Below are positions 22,569-31,173 of a stretch of DNA of 36,522 nt, one piece after another. The notes under the pieces were generated by a model. The model did not search any database. It was not told where the DNA came from and saw only the letters and a program-made list of their open reading frames with translations. Source of the stretch: CANJSG01 sp038203875 (GTDB taxonomy: Bacteria > Verrucomicrobiota > Verrucomicrobiia > Limisphaerales > CANJSG01); assembly GCA_038203875.1 (NCBI GenBank), contig JBBRDN010000019.1, forward strand, positions 1 through 36,522. The letters are read 5' to 3'. The translations under genes and the position numbers were made by a program. Every line of letters starts with the position of its first letter. Position 1 is the stretch's first letter.

Positions 22569-22928
22569 ATGAGCAGCGAAAACAAGAAGCCGTTCGGCAT
22601 CTACCTCATCGGTATCGTCGGCGCGATCGCCATCGGTTATGGGACCGTCCGTCTCGCGACCCGGCAAGTCGCCCCGCCCGACATCGCGGCGCAGCGCGTG
22701 AGCGAGCGCCTCAAGTTCCGTCAGGAAGTGACGGACGCCACGACCGCTACCCTTACCAACGCGGCGATGATCGACCCGCAGCGCGGCATCTACCGTCTTC
22801 CCATCAATGCCGCGATGGAGCTCACCCTCCGTGAATGGCAGAACCCGGCTGCCGCCCGCAAGGTGCTGCTCGACCGGCTGGAAACCGCCACGGCCAAACT
22901 GCCCGAGAAGCCCAACGCGTTCGAGTGA
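22569..22928 (+). CDS. Small single-span membrane protein of the respiratory operon
   Basis: A 119-residue protein with one helix (about 9-27, FGIYLIGIVGAIAIGYGTV) and a soluble tail. The segment IDPQRGIYRLPINAAMELTLREW resembles a short motif (a basic residue, then I/L-P-I, then A-M-E/Q-L) that I recall in small proteins encoded among oxidase and ACIII genes. It may be an assembly or linking subunit, comparable in place to ActG of some ACIII operons; sequence alone does not prove that. It lies 12 bases after actF and its stop overlaps a possible GTG start of the next gene. Confidence 0.75.
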   Translation: MSSENKKPFGIYLIGIVGAIAIGYGTVRLATRQVAPPDIAAQRVSERLKFRQEVTDATTATLTNAAMIDPQRGIYRLPINAAMELTLREWQNPAAARKVLLDRLETATAKLPEKPNAFE

Positions 22929-22939
22929 GCCGCGTCTCC

Positions 22940-24376
22940 ATGCCCGCTTCACCCTCCATCCAGGCGGAAGTTTCCCGCGAAGTTTCGGGCAGGTCCAACG
23001 CGGACTCAGCTGGGAAGATCCCTCTTCTTCTGCTCTCGGTTTTCGGCGCAATCTGGTTCGTGGCGTCGGCTTTCCTGTTTTTCCTTTCCGCGATGAAGAT
23101 GCACGGACCCAATCTGGGTGCTGCATTCCCGTTTCTTTCCTACGGCCGTCTCCAACCGGCCGCCATGAACGCCTTCCTTTACGGATTCCTCAGCCAGGCT
23201 GGTGCGGCTCTTGGGATCTGGATTCTGGCCCGGACTGGACGGACAAAAGTTGCGCTGCCCGCGGTGTTGACCTTTGGCGGCGTGCTGTGGAACGGAACCG
23301 TTCTTGTTGGAACGGTCGGCATCCTTGCCGGCTACAACACGGGTCTGCCGTGGCTGGAAATGCCCGCCGGCGCCCAGGCGATGCTGTTCGTGGCATCGAT
23401 TGTCATTTCCGTGTGCGGCCTGCTGACCATCGCTTCGCGAAGTGAGCGGACGCTCTATCCTGCGGCGTGGTTCATCATCGGCGCTCTCCTCACGCTTCCT
23501 TGGATGCTCGGAACCGCCAGTTGGACCCTGCTGGGCCAGACGGTTCGCGGTGCAGTCCAACTTTCCGTCAACGGCTGGTTCATCAACAGCATGACGTGGC
23601 TCTGGTTTGGTTTCCTTGGTCTCGGGGCGTTGTTCTACGTCATACCCAAGACCTCCAAGACGGACCTGCACAGCCGTTCGTCCGCCACCCTTGCGTTCTG
23701 GACACTGGCAATTCTGGCGGGCTGGGGCGGCGTCCACTCGGGCGCGCCGCTTCCGCGCTGGATCATCACGATCAGCGAATCGGCCAACTTGATCTTCCTC
23801 GTTCCCATCGCGCTGGTCGTCCACAACCTGTGGAACTCGACCGATGCCGAAGCGGTTTCAGAAAAGGAATCGCTGTCCCTGCGCTACGCGCGGTTCGCGC
23901 TGACAGCGTTGATCTCCTACGCTCTGCTCAGCGTGTCGTTCTACCTGCGCAGCCGGAACCTGACCCTGCAGCTTACGTTGTTCAGCCCCGGGATCACGTT
24001 CATGCTCCTGTTCGGTTTTGTCGGATTCTCCATTCTGGCCGGATACAATCTGATGTTGCCGGCCCTGCTGGGACGGAGCTTCAACCTTGGTGGCATCGCG
24101 GTTTCGCTGATCGCCCTGTTCATGACCAGCATTCCGCTGATCCTTGGCGGAATGAAGCAGGCCTCGATCTGGGGCGACGAATCCAAGACCTCGGCCGATG
24201 TTGTCAAAGGTCTCGTCCCCTACATGGGCATGAGCACGCTCGGTTTCCTGGCCCTTCTCGTATTGTCCGTGGTGGTGCTGCTCCGGATCGTCCGTGAGCT
24301 CAAAACCGTCGTTGTCGAGGATTGCGGCTGCGCCACGTGGGCCGTCGACACCTCTGAATCCAAGGAGAAGCAATGA
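22940..24376 (+). CDS. CcoN-like oxidase subunit I lacking most haem/copper ligands
   Basis: A 478-residue protein with about twelve helices, the size of cbb3 oxidase subunit I. Kinship is seen in FLSYGRLQPAAMNAFLYGF (CcoN: FGRLRPLHTN), FGFLGLGALFYVIPK (CcoN: GFLGMMYYFVPK) and AFWTLAILAGWGG. By eye alignment the helix-II haem His is Ala75, the first copper His is Asn216, the cross-linked Tyr is Ala260, the second His of the copper HH pair is Ser267, and the two haem His of the last motif are Ile352 and Phe354. Only His266 remains at a ligand position, and the protein has just four His. It should not bind haem or copper as an oxidase does. It may be a structural or quinol/cytochrome docking subunit. 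The start could also be GTG at 22925, overlapping the previous stop. Its stop overlaps the next gene. Confidence 0.85.
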   Translation: MPASPSIQAEVSREVSGRSNADSAGKIPLLLLSVFGAIWFVASAFLFFLSAMKMHGPNLGAAFPFLSYGRLQPAAMNAFLYGFLSQAGAALGIWILARTGRTKVALPAVLTFGGVLWNGTVLVGTVGILAGYNTGLPWLEMPAGAQAMLFVASIVISVCGLLTIASRSERTLYPAAWFIIGALLTLPWMLGTASWTLLGQTVRGAVQLSVNGWFINSMTWLWFGFLGLGALFYVIPKTSKTDLHSRSSATLAFWTLAILAGWGGVHSGAPLPRWIITISESANLIFLVPIALVVHNLWNSTDAEAVSEKESLSLRYARFALTALISYALLSVSFYLRSRNLTLQLTLFSPGITFMLLFGFVGFSILAGYNLMLPALLGRSFNLGGIAVSLIALFMTSIPLILGGMKQASIWGDESKTSADVVKGLVPYMGMSTLGFLALLVLSVVVLLRIVRELKTVVVEDCGCATWAVDTSESKEKQ

Positions 24377-25101
24377 ACCACGGCACGCTCATCTTCCTTG
24401 GACTCCTTCTCACTTTCCTCGGCTCCTGGTCGGGGATGGTTCTCGCCCCGCAGGTCCAGATCGGTCGCCAGCAACCCGATGTCCAGCTCCAGCCCTTGAA
24501 CCGTCCGCCGGCCGAAGGCGATGTCGGCGAAATCTATCCGCAGGCCCGGGCCGGAATCGCCGCGCAGGGGCGTGAAATCTACCAGCGTGAAGGCTGCTAC
24601 TACTGCCACAGCCAACAGGTTTCCCCGCATCCGGCCGACGCCCGTTGGACCCAGTTGAACCGTTTCAGCGTCCACCGCGACTACCTGTTCGATCAGCCCG
24701 CGATGTTCGGCGTGCAACGACTCGGACCGGACCTTTCCAACATCGGACTGCGGCAGCCGGATGAAAACTGGCACTTCGTCCACCTGTTCGCGCCCAACGC
24801 CTTCATGGATGGCAAAGCCGGCAACAAGTCGACCATGCCGCCGTATCTCCACTTGTTCGACTACCGGAAGGTCATGCCGCAGGGCGGCTCCACCTCGGCT
24901 CTGAAGCTTCCCGAGTCCGTTGTTCTTCCGAAGCAATATCAGGACGGCTACGAGGTGGTTCCGACTTCCGAAGCCCGCGCCTTGGTGGCCTACCTGAAGA
25001 GCCTGCGCCAGGACGTGAATCTCTTCGAGGCGCCGATACCTGCGCCCAAGGGCAAGTCCAACGTGGTCAGTCAGACGGCGACGAATGGAGCTGCGAAGTA
25101 A
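24373..25101 (+). CDS. CcoO-like monohaem cytochrome c
   Basis: A 242-residue protein with an N-terminal helix (about 5-25) and one haem site CYYCH (Cys75, Cys78, His79) in the CcoO-type context REGCYYCHSQQV. Further CcoO-like blocks are HRDYLFDQPAMFGVQRLGPDLSNIG and NWHFVHLFAPNAF, and Met155 in KSTMPPY is the expected axial ligand. So unlike the CcoN-like neighbour, this subunit keeps its cofactor site. In cbb3 oxidases CcoO passes electrons to the CcoN haem; here the acceptor is unclear. The start overlaps the previous stop (ATGA) with AAGGAG upstream. Confidence 0.92.
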   Translation: MNHGTLIFLGLLLTFLGSWSGMVLAPQVQIGRQQPDVQLQPLNRPPAEGDVGEIYPQARAGIAAQGREIYQREGCYYCHSQQVSPHPADARWTQLNRFSVHRDYLFDQPAMFGVQRLGPDLSNIGLRQPDENWHFVHLFAPNAFMDGKAGNKSTMPPYLHLFDYRKVMPQGGSTSALKLPESVVLPKQYQDGYEVVPTSEARALVAYLKSLRQDVNLFEAPIPAPKGKSNVVSQTATNGAAK

Positions 25102-25110
25102 CGCCGAGCC

Positions 25111-25719
25111 ATGAGCGATCTCTCCAACAAGTCATCGATGGAAACCGGGCCTGAGCCCAGGGTTCGGCTGAGCCCGGCGCCGCTCTGGGCGGTCACCGCG
25201 CTTGGCATTCTTGTCTACGCTTTGATCGTCCGTTCGATCAATTCGGGTGCGGATTTCGATCCGAATGTCTACGGACGTTTCGAGAGCTTCAAGGAAGTCG
25301 ATGATGCGACGCCGAAGCCGGAGTTGCCGCCTTGGTTCATTCCGGGGCGCAAAGTTTACGGCACCTACTGTGTCGGTTGCCATCAGGGCAACGGGGCCGG
25401 TGCTCCGGGTCAGTTCCCTCCTTTGGCGAAGTCAGACTGGGTCAACGTGGAAGGTCCAAATCGCATGGTCCGCATTGTCCTCAATGGTGTTCAGGGCCCG
25501 CTGAAGGTGAACGGTGTGGACTACAACAACGCGATGTTGGCCTGGCGCGACCAGTTGACGGATGAAGACATCGCGAACGTCATCAGCTACGTCAGGAACG
25601 AGTGGGGCAACAAGGGCTCCGCCGTGACCGCCGCCGAGGTGACGAAGATCCGCGCGGCGACCAAGGACAGGGGCGAGCAGTGGACCGAAGCCCAGCTTCT
25701 TCAAATCCCGGTCAAGTAA
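25111..25719 (+). CDS. Monohaem cytochrome c (CcoP-like position)
   Basis: A 202-residue cytochrome c with one N-terminal helix (about 24-42) and a single haem site CVGCH (Cys87, Cys90, His91) followed by GNGAGAPGQFPPLA. Met142 in NNAMLAW is the likely axial ligand, and DEDIANVISYVRNEWG is the usual C-terminal cytochrome helix. Canonical CcoP has two haems, so this is a reduced or different cytochrome in the same gene position. Last gene of the respiratory operon, 10 bases after the CcoO-like gene and just before the terminator. Confidence 0.9.
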   Translation: MSDLSNKSSMETGPEPRVRLSPAPLWAVTALGILVYALIVRSINSGADFDPNVYGRFESFKEVDDATPKPELPPWFIPGRKVYGTYCVGCHQGNGAGAPGQFPPLAKSDWVNVEGPNRMVRIVLNGVQGPLKVNGVDYNNAMLAWRDQLTDEDIANVISYVRNEWGNKGSAVTAAEVTKIRAATKDRGEQWTEAQLLQIPVK

Positions 25720-25721
25720 GG

Positions 25722-25744
25722 CCTGATCCCGAACACGGATCAGG
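25722..25744 (+). other. Extra hairpin between the last respiratory gene and its terminator
   Basis: CCTGATCC (25722-25729), a 7-base loop and GGATCAGG (25737-25744) form a perfect 8-bp stem just 3 bases after the cytochrome stop, directly abutting the terminator. It may protect the 3' end of the transcript. Confidence 0.6.
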
Positions 25745-25772
25745 AAGGCAGCCTATCGACGGCTGCCTTTTT
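25745..25772 (+). terminator. Rho-independent terminator of the respiratory operon
   Basis: A 9-bp stem AAGGCAGCC / GGCTGCCTT (25745-25753 with 25761-25769), a 7-base loop and a run of five T. It ends the act-cytochrome operon and touches the end of the convergent rsgA gene; since the other strand begins with an A-rich stem, it may also act weakly in that direction. Confidence 0.88.
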
Positions 25773-26839
25773 CATGTCTTGCTCCAGGGTTCATCCCGCT
25801 CGAAGACCAGCCGCTTCTTGATACGGCGCTCCTGCACCGAGGCCCGGCCTAGCTGGCGGCCACGGAGAACCGCCGCCTCGGCCTTGAGCTTGAAGTAGTG
25901 CTCCAGTCGATCGGCCTGCAACGCGCCCGACTCAAGGGCGCCGCGCACGGCGCAGCCGGGATCGTTCGCGTGGCGGCAAGTAGTGAACTTGCACTTGAGC
26001 GACAGCGCCTCGATATCCGCGAACGCCTCCGCCAGCTCCGCTTCGGTGATCCAGATCTGGAGCTCGCGGATTCCGGGAGTGTCGATGGCGAGCGCGCCGT
26101 TCGGCAGCGGCATCAACTCGCGTTGGGTCGTCGTGTGGCGGCCCTTCTGGTCGTCTTCGCGGACTTCCTGCACCGGGAGCATCTCCTCGCCGCAGATACG
26201 GTTGATCAACGACGATTTGCCGACGCCCGATGGACCGATCAGCACCGTGGTGTCCCGCGGATTCAAGTGGGTGAGAACTTCCTTGTAGCCGCGCTTCCGA
26301 ACCGTGCTGATGACGATGATTGGGAGATCGGGCATCGCGGCGCGCAACAACGCGGCGCCGGACTCCGTATCCTCGACGAGATCCGCCTTCGTCAGCAGTA
26401 GGACGACCTTGGCGCCGGAATCGGCGGCCACAGCCACGTAACGTTCGATGCGCCGCACGTTCAGTTCGGAGGCGAGCGACGCCAGGACGAAGACGACGTC
26501 GATGTTGCTCGCCAGGATCTGTTCGTCCGTTTCATTGCCGGCGGAATTACGGGAAAGGCGCGTCCGTCGTTTCGTGACGTAGTGGATGACGGCCTTCTTC
26601 TCGTCCTTGGGAAGCTGGACCGCGACCCAATCCCCCACGACAGGTCGCTCCGCATTGTTGCGCAGCGCGTGACGGAGCCGCCCCGTGACCGTGGCCGGAA
26701 CGAGCCCGAGCTCGGGCGTGACGATCTGGTAGCCCCCGCGGTGTTCGATGGCCACGCGGGCGGGAACGATCCCGGGTTTGGCGTAGGGCTTGAAGGCCTC
26801 CGCATGAAACGCATTCCAGCCGAAGTCTTCGAGGGTCAT
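25772..26839 (-). CDS. rsgA: Ribosome small subunit-dependent GTPase A
   Basis: A 355-residue RsgA with a circularly permuted GTPase domain: G4 TKAD (150-153) comes before G1 GPSGVGKS (202-209) and G3 DTPG (253-256). An OB-like N-terminal region precedes it, and the C-terminal zinc site has Cys283, Cys288, His290 and Cys296 (CKFTTCRHANDPGC). It acts in maturation of the 30S subunit. The ATG at 26839 (MTLEDFGWNAF) fits the family N terminus; an upstream GTG at 26857, overlapping the peptidase stop as GTGA, is the alternative and would add six residues. Last gene of the AsmA-peptidase group. Confidence 0.94.
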   Translation of the reverse strand: MTLEDFGWNAFHAEAFKPYAKPGIVPARVAIEHRGGYQIVTPELGLVPATVTGRLRHALRNNAERPVVGDWVAVQLPKDEKKAVIHYVTKRRTRLSRNSAGNETDEQILASNIDVVFVLASLASELNVRRIERYVAVAADSGAKVVLLLTKADLVEDTESGAALLRAAMPDLPIIVISTVRKRGYKEVLTHLNPRDTTVLIGPSGVGKSSLINRICGEEMLPVQEVREDDQKGRHTTTQRELMPLPNGALAIDTPGIRELQIWITEAELAEAFADIEALSLKCKFTTCRHANDPGCAVRGALESGALQADRLEHYFKLKAEAAVLRGRQLGRASVQERRIKKRLVFERDEPWSKT

Positions 26840-26853
26840 GGCCGATGGACCGG

Positions 26854-28227
26854 TCACTTCGCTTTCGGCAGTTCCTGCCAGAGATACGCGCCCATGCGCA
26901 TGCCCTGCTTGAAGAGGTCGAGGTCGAACTTCTCGTTGGGCGAATGCGGATTGTCGTCCGGCAAAGACAGGCCCAGTAGCAGCGTGTCCGCTCCGAGGAC
27001 TTTCTTGAAGTCCACCACGATGGGGATGGAGCCGCCTTCGCGCATGACGGCGGGTTCTTTTCCGAAGGCCAGCCTAAGCGTGCGGAGCGCTGCCTGCGCG
27101 GCCGGACTCGTGGGCGACACCAGGTAGGGTTCGCCACCGTGGTAGTCGCCGAATTCGATCTTCACCGTCGGCGGACAGATCTTCTTCAGGTGAGTGAGAA
27201 CGGTCTTGTGAACCTTCTTCGCCGACTGGCCGGGGACGAGGCGGAAGGTGAGCTTGGCGCTGGCCCAGGAGGGAACGATTGTCTTGCTGCCCTTGCCCTG
27301 GTAACCGCTGGTCAGGCCGTTGATTTCGACCGTCGGCCGGGCGCTCTTGCGTTCGATGGTTGTGAAGCCCTTCTCGCCGAAAAGCGCCTTCACCCCGAGG
27401 AATTTCGCATACTTCGTGTCGTCGTGCGGCAGGCGTTTGAAGGAATCGCGCTCGAACTTCGAGAGCGGCAGCACGTCCTTGTAGTAGCCGGGAATCGTGA
27501 TGCGCCCGTCCTTGTCGCGGAGCGAGGCGAGCATCTGGCTGAGGACCATCGCGGGATTGTCCACCGTGCCGCCGAAGAGGCCGGAGTGCAGGTCGCGGCT
27601 GGGACCGGTGAGCTTCACCTCCACCGCCACGATGCCGCGGAGCGCGTAGGTCAGGGCGGGCAGGTTCTTCTGCGGAATGCCGTTGTCGGAGATGACCACG
27701 TTGTCGCACTTGAGCGCGGACTTCTGCGCCTTGATGAAGGGCATCAGGTTTTTGCTGCCGACCTCTTCCTCTCCCTCGATGACGAAGGTCAGATCGCAGG
27801 GGAGTTCCGTGCCGGTCTTGAGGTAGGCCTCGACTGCCTTCAGGTGGGCGAAGTTCTGGCCCTTGTTGTCGCAGGACCCGCGGGCGAAAAGATTGCAGCC
27901 CTGGATGCGTGGCTCGAACGGAGGCGACTTCCACAGATCGAACGGCTCGGCCGGCTGCACGTCGTAGTGGCCGTAGACCATGTAGTGCGGCTTCTTCGTG
28001 CCGGCTTTGCGCGGTGTGCGGGCCACAAGAATCGGGTTTCCGTTGGTCGGATACAGTTCGGCTTCCAAGCCGATCCCGCGGCAATGCTTCAGCAGCCAAT
28101 CACCGCACGCTTCCATGTCCTTGGCGTGTTCCGGCTGGGCCGAGACGCTGGGAAAGCTGAGGTAATCGCAGAGTTCCTTAAGGAACCGGTCGTAGTTCGC
28201 GTCGAGGTAATCGAGGACGGCTTGCAT
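26854..28227 (-). CDS. M20 family metallopeptidase (dipeptidase type)
   Basis: A 457-residue zinc peptidase of family M20. Visible residues are His87 and Asp89 in YGHYDVQPAE, Asp120 in GSCDNKGQ, and the EGEEEVGS acidic motif (from Glu151). The lid domain carries TGPSRDLHSGLFGG. The C terminus has REGGSIPIV. Such enzymes cleave dipeptides or acylated amino acids in the cytoplasm; the substrate cannot be told. The ATG at 28227 is used because the open frame upstream overlaps the AsmA-like gene and is low-complexity. Starts 10 bases after the AsmA-like stop. Confidence 0.9.
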   Translation of the reverse strand: MQAVLDYLDANYDRFLKELCDYLSFPSVSAQPEHAKDMEACGDWLLKHCRGIGLEAELYPTNGNPILVARTPRKAGTKKPHYMVYGHYDVQPAEPFDLWKSPPFEPRIQGCNLFARGSCDNKGQNFAHLKAVEAYLKTGTELPCDLTFVIEGEEEVGSKNLMPFIKAQKSALKCDNVVISDNGIPQKNLPALTYALRGIVAVEVKLTGPSRDLHSGLFGGTVDNPAMVLSQMLASLRDKDGRITIPGYYKDVLPLSKFERDSFKRLPHDDTKYAKFLGVKALFGEKGFTTIERKSARPTVEINGLTSGYQGKGSKTIVPSWASAKLTFRLVPGQSAKKVHKTVLTHLKKICPPTVKIEFGDYHGGEPYLVSPTSPAAQAALRTLRLAFGKEPAVMREGGSIPIVVDFKKVLGADTLLLGLSLPDDNPHSPNEKFDLDLFKQGMRMGAYLWQELPKAK

Positions 28228-28237
28228 CGCGTGGAGA

Positions 28238-30979
28238 TTATTTTTTGCGGAACGGATTGAGGAGGCCATCGAGCGGGTTCGCGGGAGGCTTGTTGGTTGA
28301 AGGGGAGTTTGTGGAGGTAATGGCGGGCGGGGGGTTGGTCTTGGCGCCGCCGAAGAGTCCGCCAATGCCTCCGACCACGTTGCCGACGGCACCGGCCCCG
28401 CCTTTGAGGATGCCGCCGCCGAGATTGGCAGCGGAACCGAGCGGGGTGGATTTGAGGACCATCATCGTGACCGTTACGGCGTCGAGGGAGACATCGGGTT
28501 TGCCGATGGTCCCCTTCATTTTGATGAAGTCGGGAAGGGCCACATATTTCACGTCCTCGGGTGTGTTGTCGGGAAGGAGATTGGATTTCTTCGCGAGGGA
28601 ACGGCGGAGTTCCATCTTCGGGCTGAGGCCGGTGAGCATCGAGTTGGTCAGCACATCGTCCATGTTGATCACGCCGGTCACGTTGGCGCGGAAGGCTTCG
28701 CTCTCGACGACGGTGGACTTGAGGTCGATCTGGCCGTTGCCGAGCGCCACCTGCGCATAGAGGGCGTTGATCGGAGACTGGGCGATGTCGGTGATGCGGA
28801 GGGCCAGGCCGATGACGGTGAGGATGGGTTTCCACTTCTCGGAGACGACCTGGATGCTGACGTTGGTCAGGCTGAAGCCGAGCTGGCCGGAGAGGTTTTT
28901 CTTGAGGGCAAGTCCGTCGAGGCCCGCGCCCTTGATGTTGGCGGAGGCGAGGATGTTTCCATCGAACTGGCCCTTGCGCTCCGGCGCGAAGGAATTAATC
29001 GCGGGACCTGTCGGCACTTTGTCCGCCTTGAAGGCGACGTTGTAGGTGTAGCCGGGCACGCCGAGATCAAGGTCGGCCGAGACGCTGACGGGCGCGCCGT
29101 TGAGCGAAAGTCCGAGAGGCTTGACCGTGACCTTGCTGCCGACGATCTGGGTGTTGAGCTTCAGGTTCGCGACGTCCAGTTCGCGGAGGAAGACGTGGCC
29201 GATGGCGACGGCGAGGTCGAACTTGCCGACGGGCAGCTTGATCGCCGCTCCGGAGTTGGTCGAGGCGGGTGCGGGCGGCGCATCGGCCGGAGCGGGTCCG
29301 CCCGTGGCCATCGCATAGAGGTCGGTCAGGTCGAGCGCGTCGGATGCAATGGCGACGTTGCCGGAGATGGCCTCGGGCTTCGTGAGATCGACCTTGCCCG
29401 TGACGCGGAGTTCGTTCTTGGCGCGGGCGGTGGGAGGGAGTTGGACGCGGACGCCCTTGAGGTCGATAACGCTGCCGGCTTTCGCGACGTCGGCATTGAG
29501 CGAGAGCTTCAGCGGCGCGTCGGGCTTCGCGGCTTCGGGCGCTTTGGTGACGAGGTTGGAGAGATCGATCTGCGACTGGGCGGCGATGCTGCCGGCGGCG
29601 CCGAGCAGGACCTTGACGTTGCCGTCCAAGCTAAGGGTTATGAGGTCGCGTCCACCGAGTTTTCCGCCAGTGAAGGGATTGACGAGGTCCTGGTTCAGGT
29701 TGGCGAACTGGACGGTGATCGAGCCGGTCGTGTCGGCCAGGTTGACGCTGCCGCTGGCGGAGACGGTGCCGCCGGACTTTCCGCCGAGCGTGGGTTCGAC
29801 GGTGAATTTTTCGATCGTCGCCACGTTGTCCTTGAGCTGGAGCGAAAAGGCGACGGTGCCGTCGAGCACGGGCGTCGGGACGCCGCCGGCGGGTTTCACG
29901 CTGATGGATTTTCCGGTGAAGATGCCGGACAGGGCGATCTGTTTTCCGGCGTTGGCCATGGCGATGTCGGCGTTGCCGGAGAGCGACGTGTCGGCGAAGT
30001 CGAGTCCGACGATCGGCCCGACGATGCCGAGGAGGTTCTTGTCGATGCCGCTGAGTTCCAGTCTGAGCTTGCCTTCGGATTTGGCGGCGTCGAACGGTCC
30101 CGAGAGCTTCACGCGGGCGAGATCCGCGCCGGAGCGCGTGACCGAGAGGCCGACGTTCTTGAGCTCGGTGGGCGAGAGTTCCGTATCGATGGCGATCTGA
30201 AATCCCTTCAGCGGGGCGAGCGAACCAGTCGCGTCGGCGAGGCTTGCCTTGATGCCGCCCTTGGCTTCCTTGGGGAGCAACGCCTGGGTCAGTTCGAACT
30301 GGATGTCCCCGTTAAGAGCTCCCGCCGCGGCGAACGCGTTGGTGCCGCCGGTCTGCTGCGACTTCAGGGACGCGCCTAGCTTGAGAGCGCTGCGGGCGCC
30401 GTTGACGAGCTGGTCGAGGGTGAGGTTGAGGCCGGAGATTTCGTGAACGGCCTGTGATCCGTCCTTGGCCTTCATCGTGACGACGACCGTGGCGTTCTTG
30501 AGGGAGATGTTCTTGATGGCGAGATCAGGGGGGGCGGAACTGCCGGAGGAAGGCTTGGAGGGTGCGGAGGTGGGCGGCTTGGGCAGGTTGCTGGTGCCGT
30601 CGGCGTTGAAGACGACCTTTATGACGGGTGATTCGACCGTCACTTCCTCGACGGCGATCTTGCCGCCGATGATCGACATGAGGCTGTAGCGCAAGCGGAC
30701 TTCCTTCACCGTGACAAGCGGCTCGGCGCCGGTCGTCTCCACCTTCAGGCCGGTAAGGTTCAGGCTGGAGAACGGGCTGAGGGCGACTTGATCCGCGGTC
30801 ACCTTGCCGCCGATGGCCGTGCCGACCTTTGGCAGGATGACGCCGGTGATGAATCCGCTGCTGGTTCCGATGAAGTAGGCGAGAACAAGCAGGACGCACA
30901 ACAAGCCCGCCGTGATGCCGCCGATCTTGATCCACTTCTTGCCGCCTTTTTTGGGCGGCTGTTCTGCTGTCGTGTTCAT
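28238..30979 (-). CDS. AsmA-like envelope protein
   Basis: A 913-residue protein with one N-terminal helix (about 16-45, WIKIGGITAGLLCVLLVLAYFIG) and a long periplasmic region of repeated short beta strands, typical of AsmA/TamB-type proteins. The segment following the helix (GKVTADQVALSPFSSLNLTGLKVET) and AVEEVTVESPVIKVVFNADGTSNL match AsmA N-terminal patterns. The C terminus is Gly/Pro/Asn-rich (GGIGGLFGGAKTNPPP). Such proteins are thought to move phospholipids between the inner and outer membrane or aid outer-membrane assembly. First gene of the minus-strand group. Confidence 0.85.
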   Translation of the reverse strand: MNTTAEQPPKKGGKKWIKIGGITAGLLCVLLVLAYFIGTSSGFITGVILPKVGTAIGGKVTADQVALSPFSSLNLTGLKVETTGAEPLVTVKEVRLRYSLMSIIGGKIAVEEVTVESPVIKVVFNADGTSNLPKPPTSAPSKPSSGSSAPPDLAIKNISLKNATVVVTMKAKDGSQAVHEISGLNLTLDQLVNGARSALKLGASLKSQQTGGTNAFAAAGALNGDIQFELTQALLPKEAKGGIKASLADATGSLAPLKGFQIAIDTELSPTELKNVGLSVTRSGADLARVKLSGPFDAAKSEGKLRLELSGIDKNLLGIVGPIVGLDFADTSLSGNADIAMANAGKQIALSGIFTGKSISVKPAGGVPTPVLDGTVAFSLQLKDNVATIEKFTVEPTLGGKSGGTVSASGSVNLADTTGSITVQFANLNQDLVNPFTGGKLGGRDLITLSLDGNVKVLLGAAGSIAAQSQIDLSNLVTKAPEAAKPDAPLKLSLNADVAKAGSVIDLKGVRVQLPPTARAKNELRVTGKVDLTKPEAISGNVAIASDALDLTDLYAMATGGPAPADAPPAPASTNSGAAIKLPVGKFDLAVAIGHVFLRELDVANLKLNTQIVGSKVTVKPLGLSLNGAPVSVSADLDLGVPGYTYNVAFKADKVPTGPAINSFAPERKGQFDGNILASANIKGAGLDGLALKKNLSGQLGFSLTNVSIQVVSEKWKPILTVIGLALRITDIAQSPINALYAQVALGNGQIDLKSTVVESEAFRANVTGVINMDDVLTNSMLTGLSPKMELRRSLAKKSNLLPDNTPEDVKYVALPDFIKMKGTIGKPDVSLDAVTVTMMVLKSTPLGSAANLGGGILKGGAGAVGNVVGGIGGLFGGAKTNPPPAITSTNSPSTNKPPANPLDGLLNPFRKK

Positions 30980-31173
30980 AGTTCGGAGAGTCTAGCGGAG
31001 GCGGCTGGGAGGTCCAGAGCCGGGAATGGGGCTGATGGTGGCCTACGTAGTTCCACGTGGGCGGCATGTTTTGGATAGGTTTCAAAGCGGAACTATGAGA
31101 GAAAACGGGTCTACCGGTCGTGTGCAGGGCCATGGAAACCGCGTTTCCGCGCCAATATGACCGGAAAGCCCAA

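Noticed and set aside
22940..24376. Calling the CcoN-like gene an ordinary cbb3 oxidase subunit I
   Set aside because: The metal and haem ligand positions are not His, so an active oxidase annotation would mislead.
22940..24376. Treating the CcoN-like gene as a pseudogene
   Set aside because: The frame is intact at full family length, overlaps the next start, and keeps normal codon use and helices.
27139..28260. Plus-strand ORF opposite the M20 peptidase
   Set aside because: The minus strand carries all M20 metal-site motifs; the plus frame has no recognisable domain.
29195..30379. Plus-strand ORF of 394 codons opposite the AsmA-like gene
   Set aside because: Shadow frame: the minus strand encodes a coherent AsmA-type protein with an N-terminal helix and beta-strand repeats.
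31048..31095. Inverted repeat TAGTTCC / GGAACTA before the delta-60 gene
   Set aside because: Only 7-base arms separated by 34 bases; likely chance.
31071..31099. TTGGAT-17-TATGAG as a sigma-70 promoter for the delta-60 gene
   Set aside because: Spacing is right, but only 3 and 4 of 6 positions match the two boxes; not enough to call.
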